A stretch of 64,000 nt of DNA from an uncultured Streptococcus sp. (GCA_934229725.1 CAKQDX010000010.1:1-64000), one strand, 5' to 3'; shown: positions 1 through 8,494, counted from the first letter of the stretch. A program made the numbers and translations. Notes: generated by a model from the sequence alone, not told the origin.

Positions 1-60
1 TTTGCAATAGCTGATAAGAAAATGTACGAAAATAAAAGTCATAAAGGAGAACGTCGATGA
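1..60 (+). CDS. C-terminal end of a probable GGDEF diguanylate cyclase (partial)
   Basis: The window opens inside an open frame that reads 19 residues and stops with TGA at 58-60. The visible tail contains A-D-K-K-M-Y-E-N-K, the pattern that closes GGDEF domains (AD.aMY.aK). Diguanylate cyclases make c-di-GMP from two GTP. The stop overlaps the next gene's start (ATG at 57), so translation is probably coupled. The next-but-one gene carries a PilZ c-di-GMP receptor domain, which supports the call. Only 19 residues are visible, so the catalytic GGDEF motif itself cannot be checked here. Confidence 0.6.
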   Translation, partial: FAIADKKMYENKSHKGERR

Positions 61-1121
61 TGTTTCAAGATGTTGTTATTGTCATTCCTGCCTATGAACC
101 TGATGACCGTTTGTTGGAACTTTTGAAAAATATTCGGGATAAGGAAAATCAAATGTTTGACATTATTCTAGTCGATGACGGTAGTGGAGCTGATTTTGCA
201 CCGTTATTTGCAATAGCGCAGAGTAACTATGCTTGTCATTTGCAAAGACATGCTGATAATAAAGGAAAAGGTCGTGCTTTAAAAACGGCTATTTCATATA
301 TTTTGGACAATTTTCCTAATGCCAAAGGAATTGTGACGATTGATTCTGATGGTCAACACACCTACGAAGACATGATGAAATGTTTGGCTGAATTTTTGCA
401 ACATCCTGATAGTTTGGTGCTGGGTGTTAGAACATTTGAAAAATCTGTTCCTTTACGTAGTAAATTTGGAAATTTATTGACAAGAGACGTCTTGGGGGCT
501 ATGACAGGTGTGAACGTTTCTGATACGCAAACGGGACTTCGTGTGATTCCTATGTCATGGTTGCCAAAACTCTTAACCGTGGAGGGTGAACGATATGATT
601 TTGAGATGAATATGTTACTTGAGGCAAAAGAGGACCATATTCTGATTCGTGAAGTTGGCATTGCAACGATTTATTTGGATGAAAATCAGTCGTCGCATTT
701 TGATGTGATTCGTGACTCGATTAGAATTTACAAGGTTTTCTTCAAGTACATTTTTTCATCATTGTTTTCCTTCTTGGTTGATATTGTTGCTTTTACGATT
801 TTAATTTCTTTGTTTAATGGATTGAGTTTTAGTGCGGTGACGTTAGCTTCGATTTTAGCGCGTGTGATATCATCTGTTGTTAATTTCACCTTGAATCGTA
901 AGGTGGTCTTTAAACGAGGTCAATCAAATAGTGCGATAAAATACTTCACTTTGGTGGTAGTACAGATTGTTTTGTCAAGTTTATTGGTAACAGTTCTAGG
1001 AAATGCCTTGACGACGCTGCCAATTTCATTGGTGAAGATTTTAGTTGACGGTACACTTTTCATTGTCAGTTATTTTGTGCAAAAACATTTGATTTTTAGT
1101 GGAGGTGAGAATGAAGACTAG
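57..1121 (+). CDS. GT2 glycosyltransferase fused to a GtrA-like membrane domain
   Basis: The N-terminal half is a GT2 (dolichol-phosphate-mannose-synthase-like) domain with VDDGS at residues 39-43 and the metal-binding DSDGQH at 96-101. From about residue 228 the protein has four hydrophobic segments typical of GtrA, a family linked to moving lipid-linked sugars across the membrane. The expected role is making and/or flipping a polyprenyl-phosphate sugar. The start overlaps the upstream stop as ATGA, and an AAAGGAGA ribosome site lies at 43-50. The downstream synthase start lies inside this gene's last codons. The sugar is unknown. The domain call is confident; the role in this operon is inference. 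Confidence 0.85.
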   Translation: MMFQDVVIVIPAYEPDDRLLELLKNIRDKENQMFDIILVDDGSGADFAPLFAIAQSNYACHLQRHADNKGKGRALKTAISYILDNFPNAKGIVTIDSDGQHTYEDMMKCLAEFLQHPDSLVLGVRTFEKSVPLRSKFGNLLTRDVLGAMTGVNVSDTQTGLRVIPMSWLPKLLTVEGERYDFEMNMLLEAKEDHILIREVGIATIYLDENQSSHFDVIRDSIRIYKVFFKYIFSSLFSFLVDIVAFTILISLFNGLSFSAVTLASILARVISSVVNFTLNRKVVFKRGQSNSAIKYFTLVVVQIVLSSLLVTVLGNALTTLPISLVKILVDGTLFIVSYFVQKHLIFSGGENED

Positions 1122-3336
1122 TAAGAGGATACTCTATTTCGTTGCATTTGTAACGACTGCCTTTTATTTAACTTGGCGTTTGGTGGCGACTATTCCGTGG
1201 CATGATTCATGGTTTGCGCTGATCTTTGGGATTTTATTGTGGGGAAGTGAGGTAGTTTCAGCCATTACAGGCTACATTCTCATTTGGAATAAGCAAAAGG
1301 ACTTTAAGCTTGAAAAGCCTGAGATTGCTAAGGAGCGTTACCCAGATGTGGATGTTTTGATTGCAACGCATAATGAGGATCCAGAGTTGCTTTATAAGAC
1401 GATTAATGCCTGCACTTTTATGGAATATCCTGATAAGTCTAAGGTGCATATCTACGTCTGTGATGATACCAATCGTCTAGAAGTTGCCAAATTGGCTGAT
1501 GAGCTTGGTGTTGGTTATTTTGGTTTGGCGGATAATAAAGATGCCAAATCAGGAAACTACAATAATGCTTTACGTCAGACGTCATCACCTTTGGTGGCGA
1601 CATTTGATGCGGATATGATTCCTTATCGTGAATTCCTGTTGGAAACTGTGCCTTATTTTGTTGAACAAGTTGAGGCTTATGAAAATGGTGACGATTATGA
1701 TAAGTCAAAAATTGGTTTGATTCAAACGCCACAAAGTTTTTACAATGCTGATATTTTCCAATTTAACTTGTTTTCAGAATCAACCTTACCAAACGAACAA
1801 GATTTCTTTTCCAAAGAAATTAATGTTTTCAATAATTCGCACGGTGCAGCGCTTTATACGGGGTCTAATACACTTATTTTCCGAAAGGCGATTGAAGATG
1901 TTGGTGGTTTTCCGACAGATACCATTACGGAGGATTTCGAGCTAGGTGTTCGGATCAATGCGGCTGGTTATGTAAATTATTCGACGAAAAGTTCAATGGC
2001 TAGCGGGTTAACGCCAACAGATTTGAAGAGTGTCATCAAACAGCGCGTGCGCTGGGGACGTGGCGTTATTCGCAGTAGCTACAATATGAATATCTTCTTT
2101 AATCCCAAATTGACAATGGGGCAAAGAATTGTTTATATTAATGGCTATCTTTATTGGTGGTCTTTCTTTAGACGGTTATTGTTTATCTTGGCACCGATTT
2201 TATATACGGTTTTCCATGTGCGTGTGGTGGTGTCAAATATCTGGCTACTGTTCCTATTCTGGTTGCCAAGTTTCGCATTGACACGCTTGTCAATGCGAGA
2301 AGTCTCAAAACAATACCAAACACAGGTTTGGGGAGAAATTGTAGAAACGATTTTTGCTCCGTATTTGTTTATTCCCATGATGTTGGAGTCCTTTGGCATT
2401 AGCAATACAAAATTTAAGGTGACACGTAAGGGAAATTATACGTCGTGGACGTTGTACCTTTATGCGATTCCTTATCTTGTTTTATGGGTATTAGCCGTTT
2501 ATGGTTTGGTAACTTTTAACTATGGAAAATTTGGTTCAGAGCTTTTTTATGGAAGTATTATCAGTTTTTGGTTGATTTATCATATCATCAATTTGACCTT
2601 TGCGATTTTCTGTGCGCTTGGTCGTCCGATTTATCGCTCAAGTGAGCGTTTTACTGTTGATGAAGCTATGGTTATTGAGGTTGATGATGATTCTTACCAA
2701 GTGAGAGTCTGTGATATTTCAGAAACGGGGATTTCATTCTATACGGATTTACCATTGTATTTGCCGAAAGAAAAAGAACTGACGCTTAATTTGCAATCAC
2801 GTGATTACCATGCGAGGGTAAAAGGTCATGTTGTTCGTGTTTTTGCGATTGATAATGGTTGGCGCTACGGCGTTCAATTTTCAGAAGTTCCTGAAGCTGA
2901 TAAGCGCGAATTTTATCAGTACATTTATGACCGCATTAATCACAATCTTCCGAAGAAAAAAGACCCTTGGATGACAACATGGGATGATTTATTTGAGAAC
3001 TTTAGTCAACGTTTCCAAAATAATGAACGTCCTGTTTCAGCCTATGACCAAGTAGCTTTTCCGAAAGTTCGTGTCAATGAAGAGGTTCAGGTTGCTGGAA
3101 AAAAATGCCAGCTTAGAAAGACAGATTATTATTACATGACATTTTCTGGAAAATTGACAAATCCTAAAAAAGAACCGAATGTCGCATTTACCTACAAAGA
3201 TTTGCCAATTCAGTTGACTTTTGTGTCCTATGATACTGATAGAGACGAATCGCTTTATCGAGTTACCAATTTAGCGGATTTGGATAGCTTACCTGCTTTT
3301 AAAGCCTTAGCAAATGAATGGAGAGGGAGAGTATGA
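1111..3336 (+). CDS. BcsA-like processive GT2 polysaccharide synthase with PilZ domain
   Basis: A 741-residue membrane glycosyltransferase. An alternative GTG lies at 1099, but ATG 1111 is preferred because GGAGGTGAGA sits just upstream. Motifs in order (residues counted from ATG 1111): CDD at 117-119, FDAD at 165-168, the QTP motif near 205, TED at 273-275, QRVRW at 311-315, and a BcsA-like gating loop FKVTRKG near 435-441. The PilZ domain (about 505-610) keeps both c-di-GMP motifs, RSSER at 509-513 and DISETG at 535-540. Several membrane segments flank the catalytic core. About 120 extra residues after PilZ match nothing I recognise. No BcsB-like partner is visible. The product may be cellulose or another beta-glycan; the sequence does not settle this. 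Confidence 0.9.
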   Translation: MKTSKRILYFVAFVTTAFYLTWRLVATIPWHDSWFALIFGILLWGSEVVSAITGYILIWNKQKDFKLEKPEIAKERYPDVDVLIATHNEDPELLYKTINACTFMEYPDKSKVHIYVCDDTNRLEVAKLADELGVGYFGLADNKDAKSGNYNNALRQTSSPLVATFDADMIPYREFLLETVPYFVEQVEAYENGDDYDKSKIGLIQTPQSFYNADIFQFNLFSESTLPNEQDFFSKEINVFNNSHGAALYTGSNTLIFRKAIEDVGGFPTDTITEDFELGVRINAAGYVNYSTKSSMASGLTPTDLKSVIKQRVRWGRGVIRSSYNMNIFFNPKLTMGQRIVYINGYLYWWSFFRRLLFILAPILYTVFHVRVVVSNIWLLFLFWLPSFALTRLSMREVSKQYQTQVWGEIVETIFAPYLFIPMMLESFGISNTKFKVTRKGNYTSWTLYLYAIPYLVLWVLAVYGLVTFNYGKFGSELFYGSIISFWLIYHIINLTFAIFCALGRPIYRSSERFTVDEAMVIEVDDDSYQVRVCDISETGISFYTDLPLYLPKEKELTLNLQSRDYHARVKGHVVRVFAIDNGWRYGVQFSEVPEADKREFYQYIYDRINHNLPKKKDPWMTTWDDLFENFSQRFQNNERPVSAYDQVAFPKVRVNEEVQVAGKKCQLRKTDYYYMTFSGKLTNPKKEPNVAFTYKDLPIQLTFVSYDTDRDESLYRVTNLADLDSLPAFKALANEWRGRV

Positions 3337-5243
3337 TTAGTATTGCTAGATTACTGTTGTTCTTTGTGATTACCATGGGGTACAATGCCTTTTTCCGTAA
3401 TACTGTGAAGATGAATCGCCGTCTGACATGTGTGTTTACATTTTCAGTCATTACATTGGTATTGTACCTTGGTAGTTTGTTAGGCTTTATGTTGCAGACC
3501 GTGTATGCCATTTCTGTTTTGGGCTGTCTTTTGAGTCTTTATTATCTTTGGGCGGTATGGAAAAAGAAATATCGCTTTAGGAGACTTGATTATATTGCGC
3601 TTGGAATGATGGCTTATTTGCTTTTGTTTGGAATAACGCTCTGGCATTCACCGCTTTTACATTATGATAATTTTACGCATTGGGCAACGATTGTAAAATT
3701 TTTCCATATCAATAATGCTTTGCCAACACAGCAGGATACGATTATTAGTTATTATACCTATCCTGTTGGAAGTTCACTTTTCATTTATTTTTTCACGACT
3801 ATCGTAGGCTTTTCAGAAGGTAGTATGTTGGTCGGGCAATTCTTCTTGATTGCTTCCAGTCTTTATGCCATGTTTGCGGCACTTCGTGATGATCGACGTG
3901 TCTTAATGGCTAGCATGATTTTTGCTTCGTTTGCTGTTTTTAATACGTTCAACGTTGCTATTCGATTAAATAATTTGCTGGTTGATTTTCTGCTTCCGGC
4001 CTTGGCCTTGGCAGCCATAGCAGGTTGTTTTGTCTATCGTAATCGTTTCTGGTTTTTGTCGCTAAATACGGCGGTAATTCTTGGATTATTAAGTATCGTC
4101 AAAGTAAGTGGATTTTTCTTTGTCGCTCTCGTTTTAGTAGTTTATGTGGTTTGTATTGTGCGTTTACTTGTTCGTAAAAGAGCACATTTAAAAGCACTAG
4201 TGCTGCTCATAATGACCTTGCTAGTCAGCTGTCTTCCTTTTGTTATTTGGCAAAAGCATGTGACGGATAATTTCCCAAATGCCTCAAGTGCCAAGCATGC
4301 GGTATCCATGTCAGAACTTGGTCAGGTATTGACTGGAAATCTGTCAGGCGTCCCACAAAAAATTATCACTCTTTTTGTCAAATCGGTGTTTACGTTTGAC
4401 GGTTTGGCAAGCAATGGCATTTTGATAATCAATCTGATTATGCTGATTGCCTTTATTGTGATTGGCATTCGTTTGAAATATAAGAAATTTGTCTTGTTGA
4501 CTTGGGGATTTGTTGATATTTCGATTGTGACTTACTATATTGGCATTTTACTCATGTATCTGACAGCAATGCCGACTGATGAAGCGTTAGAATTAGCAGG
4601 ATTTGAGCGCTATGCTTCGAGCATCGTTATCTTTGCTTTTGGTTGTTTGACCATGGCTTTAGCATGGGTAATGGACAAGGGCCTGTATGAAAAAATCATT
4701 AGTAAACGTAATGCTAGGTCTTACAAGAGCTTATTTAATAAACGCTTGTACCAATACGCGAGCCTTGTTTTGACAGTTTATGCCATTGGAATGTTCTTGT
4801 CAGAAAATAATAGCATTGTTTACAATAACAATCAGGAAACAAACGAGGTCGCAAAAGAAATTCGTCAGTTTACTGGAAGTCAGAGTAATTCGTCAACGGA
4901 TAGAATTTTGGTTGTAACAGCAGATAAGAAGAATGTAGATAATTATTTTGCCCAATATGCTAGTCGTTATTATCTGTGGGATGTCAATGTTGATGCCAGA
5001 GAAAATTTTGTGTCGGTTGACAAAGAATTTTTAGATTTAATGGCATCATACAATGAAAATATCGATACTAGAGATGGTTCCAATTTAACAGACGATGACT
5101 TTATTGCACTCTTAAAAACGTATGACGAAGTCTTGATTTTAGATGACCATTATACGTTTAATACCTTGACGAAAAAACTATTTGGTCGGACATATTCCCC
5201 AGGATTGCATAAAGTATCAGATATTCTTGCTGGAAAAGGGTAA
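3333..5243 (+). CDS. large polytopic membrane protein of the polysaccharide operon (GT-C-like)
   Basis: Start taken at ATG 3333, which overlaps the previous TGA as ATGA and has a GGAGAGGGAGAG ribosome site. An upstream in-frame ATG at 3318 is less likely. The protein has 636 residues with roughly a dozen hydrophobic segments and a soluble C-terminal stretch of about 130 residues. The loop with H-Y-D-N-F-T-H-W near residue 110 resembles the first extracytoplasmic loop of GT-C or O-antigen-ligase-like enzymes, where an acidic residue is catalytic. No family can be assigned with certainty. Its position as the last gene of the c-di-GMP operon suggests a role in decorating, ligating or exporting the polymer. 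Confidence 0.75.
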   Translation: MISIARLLLFFVITMGYNAFFRNTVKMNRRLTCVFTFSVITLVLYLGSLLGFMLQTVYAISVLGCLLSLYYLWAVWKKKYRFRRLDYIALGMMAYLLLFGITLWHSPLLHYDNFTHWATIVKFFHINNALPTQQDTIISYYTYPVGSSLFIYFFTTIVGFSEGSMLVGQFFLIASSLYAMFAALRDDRRVLMASMIFASFAVFNTFNVAIRLNNLLVDFLLPALALAAIAGCFVYRNRFWFLSLNTAVILGLLSIVKVSGFFFVALVLVVYVVCIVRLLVRKRAHLKALVLLIMTLLVSCLPFVIWQKHVTDNFPNASSAKHAVSMSELGQVLTGNLSGVPQKIITLFVKSVFTFDGLASNGILIINLIMLIAFIVIGIRLKYKKFVLLTWGFVDISIVTYYIGILLMYLTAMPTDEALELAGFERYASSIVIFAFGCLTMALAWVMDKGLYEKIISKRNARSYKSLFNKRLYQYASLVLTVYAIGMFLSENNSIVYNNNQETNEVAKEIRQFTGSQSNSSTDRILVVTADKKNVDNYFAQYASRYYLWDVNVDARENFVSVDKEFLDLMASYNENIDTRDGSNLTDDDFIALLKTYDEVLILDDHYTFNTLTKKLFGRTYSPGLHKVSDILAGKG

Positions 5244-5255
5244 GTTTTCTAGCTT

Positions 5256-5323
5256 TATCAAGCATAAGTCTTGATATTTCAATTAAAATATGTAGAAGGA
5301 GGCGGAGTTTGTGACTTCGCCTC
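5256..5323 (+). terminator. paired hairpins after the polysaccharide operon
   Basis: Two stem-loops follow the operon: a 7-bp stem at 5256-5276 (TATCAAG/CTTGATA) and a 10-bp stem at 5299-5323 (GAGGCGGAGT/ACTTCGCCTC). The T-tract after the second is weak, so termination is uncertain. The first hairpin and the linker resemble the 3' half of the structured repeat family seen at 25.9, 34.5 and 55.5 kb. Confidence 0.45.
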
Positions 5324-5332
5324 TTGTGGTGC

Positions 5333-5527
5333 TCAAAAGACTTTCTTGAACATTGGAGAGGAAGCTAAGATAAGTCCGTTTGAATTATCTTCTCTACTCA
5401 TCACACAAAGCGAGGTCCTTAAAAGATACAATCCACGTTCCACACACTCAACACTAGCATAGAAAGATCTCATATCCACAAAAGCAATATCAGATTTTGG
5501 TTCTCGTGAACAATCAAAATAGCCCAT
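5333..5527 (-). pseudogene. umuC: truncated Y-family DNA polymerase (UmuC/ImpB type), N-terminal fragment
   Basis: Sixty-four residues match the start of Gram-positive UmuC proteins, including the opening S-R-E-P-K-S-D-I-A-F-V-D-M, the S-F-Y-A-S-V-E motif and N-S-N-G-L-I-L-A. A normal member is about 470 residues, so the catalytic core is gone. The frame stops at 5333, right next to the hairpins that end the c-di-GMP operon. Its ATG overlaps the stop of the GIY-YIG gene as TAATG, so it was once the last gene of that cassette. It is unlikely to be functional. Confidence 0.8.
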
Positions 5528-5982
5528 TATCTATCTCTTTTATAGTTGTTTTCCCAATATTCCATTTCACCTTTTCCTATGCCTTCTGGTAGTTGCTTCA
5601 AACATTGTCCCATACTTTGATATTTAACAATTTCAGTTATTTCAGCCAAAGAAAGTCGATGAGATGCTCTGCTAAAGTCCGTATCGAAGTAATCAACCTC
5701 TTCTATTTCAACTAAAATCTCATAATTTTGATCAAGATAATATTTAATTTCAGATGGTACTAACTTCTCTGATTCTTTAAAAAACAAATGAATATGGCCG
5801 TTTGAAGACAACAATCGTTCTCTGATATTAGTTGATTTTCCAATATAAAAACAGACTTTTTCATCTTCTAAAATGGCAAAAAACTTATATACGCCCACAA
5901 TATCTTTTTCTAAAATTTCTGAGGGGATAGTGATATTCCTCATTTTAGCTTTTTCTAATTTTGCTTTATACGTCATTCCCAT
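5527..5982 (-). CDS. GIY-YIG-like nuclease domain protein
   Basis: A 151-residue protein with G-V-Y-K-F at about residue 30 and F-Y-I-G-K-S-T-N-I-R-E-R-L at about 46-58, the two signature strands and helix of the GIY-YIG nuclease fold. The first motif is degenerate (GVY for GIY). Family members cut DNA in repair, restriction or homing. It sits between the SOS-type repressor and the umuC fragment with tight spacing, so it is probably co-transcribed with them. Either ATG 5982 or ATG 5976 could be the start. The catalytic arginine (in R-E-R-L) is present; the distal glutamate cannot be identified with confidence. Confidence 0.6.
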   Translation of the reverse strand: MGMTYKAKLEKAKMRNITIPSEILEKDIVGVYKFFAILEDEKVCFYIGKSTNIRERLLSSNGHIHLFFKESEKLVPSEIKYYLDQNYEILVEIEEVDYFDTDFSRASHRLSLAEITEIVKYQSMGQCLKQLPEGIGKGEMEYWENNYKRDR

Positions 5983-5996
5983 GGTATTCTCCTAAC

Positions 5997-6683
5997 TTAT
6001 ACCTCTAATGGCATAAAGTCTCCTACAATTTTACCCACAATACGAGGGTTTTCATCATAAGAAATATAGATGTCCTTATAAGCCTTGTTAATAGAAACTA
6101 GGCGTAGCCCCTCTTTCTCACGGTAGACTTTCTTGATAAAGGTCTGAAAGTTCCACACTACAGCATAGACTGCTCCATCATAATCAAAACCTGTCTCACG
6201 GATAAGAGCTACAGACCCATTTTGATATTTTGGCTCCATTGAATCCCCCGATACCCATGAAGCAAAATCATGAGCTAGTTCTTCATCAAAGTAGACAATA
6301 TCATAGTCCCTATCATTGTAAACCAATGCACCAATACCAGCAGACATCTTTTCGTAAACATGATATTCATAGAGATTTTCTGAAACTGATATTACTTGTT
6401 GAGTTTCCTCTTTTTGAACAAAGTCACGTGCATATTCTACTACTTGCTTTTTACCTTTATTCGACAATGTATTATACAGACGAACAATCTCAATTTCTGT
6501 AAAATAACCTTTTGGTACTCTTAGTATTTGTTCTAGTCGTTGAACTTTCTCCTTGGATGGTTCTTTTACTCCACGTTCCCATGCAGAATAGGCTTGATAG
6601 CTGATTCCTAATTGATCCGCTATATCTTTTTGAGTCATTTTTAGCTCTTTTCTACGAGCTTTTAGTTTTTCTGGTTGATACAT
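5997..6683 (-). CDS. hdiR: XRE / S24 LexA-like self-cleaving repressor (HdiR type)
   Basis: A 228-residue protein. Residues 1-60 form an XRE helix-turn-helix (M-T-Q-K-D-I-A-D-Q-L-G-I-S-Y-Q-A-Y-S-A-W-E). A linker leads to an S24 peptidase domain with a probable cleavage site in S-A-G-I-G-A, catalytic serine in W-V-S-G-D-S-M-E-P and catalytic lysine in T-F-I-K-K-V. This matches HdiR of lactococci and streptococci, which is inactivated after DNA damage and de-represses UmuC. It lies just upstream of the GIY-YIG gene and the umuC remnant, and 8 bases after the ImmA-like gene. Since umuC is broken, its present regulon may be only this cassette. Confidence 0.85.
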   Translation of the reverse strand: MYQPEKLKARRKELKMTQKDIADQLGISYQAYSAWERGVKEPSKEKVQRLEQILRVPKGYFTEIEIVRLYNTLSNKGKKQVVEYARDFVQKEETQQVISVSENLYEYHVYEKMSAGIGALVYNDRDYDIVYFDEELAHDFASWVSGDSMEPKYQNGSVALIRETGFDYDGAVYAVVWNFQTFIKKVYREKEGLRLVSINKAYKDIYISYDENPRIVGKIVGDFMPLEV

Positions 6684-6691
6684 AGTTCACC

Positions 6692-7414
6692 TCACATTAA
6701 TAGTAACTGTAATTCTGCCTTTTTTCTTGCCTCTTCATCTGAGAATTTTTCTTTATCCCAGACATATGCAATCGACTTTCCCTTGTTATAAACAAGCCAC
6801 GTTTTTAAATTGCCATTATTATCTTTAATTGCTTTCCAGTTATCTTGATTCAATAAATCTGGGTATTCTAGACTCGTTGTAAAGCCTACTTTTCTAACTC
6901 TCTGCTTAACCTGATTAATAAGGGAAGGTTGAAACTGATGGAACTCCTCGATAATTTGTTCTCTAATATCATGAAACAAACGTAAAATAGAACTGTTCTT
7001 CCCTTCAATATAGGTCTCAACTGCTTGTTTGATTTCACTATCTTTACCAAGATAATATTCCCGTAGAAAGTCTAAAAGACGAAAAAATAAAGCCTGTTTT
7101 GAAACTTCGAGACTATTTTGTACTTGATGGAAGGTCTTGCAACTATAGTATATTTTTGATAAAAGAACAATATCTGGCATCAATACCACTGCAGAAAAGA
7201 TATTTGCTTCTCGCTCTAGCAAGTTCTCTTGATTATCAATCAATTCTGCAAAATAATTTCCTTCATGTTTAAGAATAAAGTGACCTAACTCATGGCATAA
7301 GGTGAAATTCTGCTTTACTTTTAGGTTATCTCTTTCATAAGAGAAACTAGTTCCCAATTCATCAACTACTGTCAAACCTTCTATCTTATGGTTAGAAAAG
7401 TGGTGACTAATCAC
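6692..7414 (-). CDS. ImmA/IrrE-family metallopeptidase (possibly 5'-truncated)
   Basis: The zinc-binding motif H-E-L-G-H lies near residue 41, followed by the E-R-E-A-N-I-F-S helix typical of ImmA/IrrE peptidases, which cleave or inactivate XRE repressors. About 150 further residues have no clear family. The annotated start is a GTG with no obvious ribosome site. The frame stays open for 19 more codons upstream and reads as plausible protein (F-F-Q-Y-C-I-Q-K-Y-Q-I-Q) before a TGA, with no ATG, GTG or TTG. The true N-terminus may therefore be lost. The stop lies 8 bases before hdiR, suggesting co-transcription. Confidence 0.7.
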   Translation of the reverse strand: MISHHFSNHKIEGLTVVDELGTSFSYERDNLKVKQNFTLCHELGHFILKHEGNYFAELIDNQENLLEREANIFSAVVLMPDIVLLSKIYYSCKTFHQVQNSLEVSKQALFFRLLDFLREYYLGKDSEIKQAVETYIEGKNSSILRLFHDIREQIIEEFHQFQPSLINQVKQRVRKVGFTTSLEYPDLLNQDNWKAIKDNNGNLKTWLVYNKGKSIAYVWDKEKFSDEEARKKAELQLLLM

Positions 7415-7531
7415 TTGAATTTGGTACTTTTGGATACAATACTGAAAAAAAATAATTGAAACTATAATTCAATAATGAGATATTATTATCCTTAATGTAC
7501 TGGTATAACACTTGTTTTGTTGCACTATATT

Positions 7532-7789
7532 TTACAATTTATCATTTATAATAGCGTTTGTTCTATCATCGTCGTATCGAATACTATCAATCTCCGGTGT
7601 ATAAATCCATCCCATATTCTCTATCAACATAACTAAATCCGGTTCTGTCCCCTTCTTATGAGGAATATGCTGAGCATAGTAAACAGAGTTAAATTTTAAA
7701 TTAATAAAGATAAATAGGCTCATTCCTAAGGCTGTAACCAACCCTATAAATAGTCCTACAAAAATCCCTAAAATATTTCTTTTTTGCAT
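7532..7789 (-). CDS. small membrane-anchored protein, function unknown
   Basis: Eighty-five residues with one strongly hydrophobic segment at about 8-32 behind a basic N-terminus (M-Q-K-R-N), then a polar tail. I do not recognise a family. A GAGAAAAGAA purine stretch precedes the ATG. It stands alone between the SOS-type cassette and ybaB. Confidence 0.5.
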   Translation of the reverse strand: MQKRNILGIFVGLFIGLVTALGMSLFIFINLKFNSVYYAQHIPHKKGTEPDLVMLIENMGWIYTPEIDSIRYDDDRTNAIINDKL

Positions 7790-8002
7790 TCTTTTCTTCT
7801 CTTTCTTTTTCTATCTCCAATCAAATGTTGACTGGATTGACAATAAACCATTGTACATTATTTATCACAAGTCTTACAATTTAAAAATTTCTTTCTTTTG
7901 TAATTGGTCCAATAGTTTTTTGCTAAAACCTCTTGATAACTTTGTTCTAAACAGACTGAACGCACCTATAATGCCAGATTCTCTTCAGTATCCCTCCTTA
8001 CT

Positions 8003-8030
8003 TTGTCAATCAAGCTAAACATGGTATAAT
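8003..8030 (+). promoter_or_regulatory. promoter of ybaB
   Basis: TTGTCA at 8003-8008 and TATAAT at 8025-8030, spacer 16 bases, with an extended -10 TGG before the TATAAT. It lies about 100 bases upstream of the ybaB start. Confidence 0.7.
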
Positions 8031-8130
8031 AGTTGAGGTTTTGACTGCCTCTTCTATTAGGCAAAATAAGGCATCAAATTTTAACAAACAGGGGCTAAAC
8101 CCTTGGTATGAAAGGAATCTAGAAAATATT

Positions 8131-8430
8131 ATGATGAACATGCAAAACATGATGAAGCAAGCTCAAAAGCTTCAGAAACAAATGGAAAAAAGCCAAGCTG
8201 AGTTGGCTGCTACAACTTTCACTGGAAAATCAGCCCAAGACTTAGTCGTTGCTGAATTAACTGGTGACAAAAAAGTGGTCAACATCACTTTTGCTGATGC
8301 TGTTGTGGACCCTGATGATGTAGAAACACTCCAAGATATGACTGTTCAAGCCCTTAATGATGCTCTCGGACAAATTGACGAAGCGACTAAAAAATCAATG
8401 GGTGCCTTTGCAGGTAAATTGCCATTCTAA
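8131..8430 (+). CDS. ybaB: YbaB/EbfC-family nucleoid-associated protein
   Basis: Ninety-nine residues from ATG 8131 (or 98 from ATG 8134), the normal family length. The Met- and Gln-rich N-terminal helix, the middle sheet and the conserved [12 protein letters not shown] region fit the DNA-binding dimer family encoded next to dnaX in many bacteria. An open frame extends upstream to 8041 but starts inside the promoter region, so the shorter start is preferred; AAAGGAA precedes it. No dnaX is seen here. Confidence 0.9.
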
Positions 8431-8438
8431 AGAATTTA

Positions 8439-8462
8439 AAGGAATCTTGCAATTCCTTTTTC
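8439..8462 (+). terminator. terminator after ybaB
   Basis: A short stem (GGAAT/ATTCC) around CTTGCA, followed by TTTTT. Confidence 0.6.
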
Positions 8463-8494
8463 TATGCACTTATTTCGCAAATCAATCATAAAAC

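Noticed and set aside
1..60. c-di-GMP riboswitch controlling the polysaccharide operon
   Set aside because: The region before the first visible gene is coding, and no GEMM-type motif is seen elsewhere in the window.
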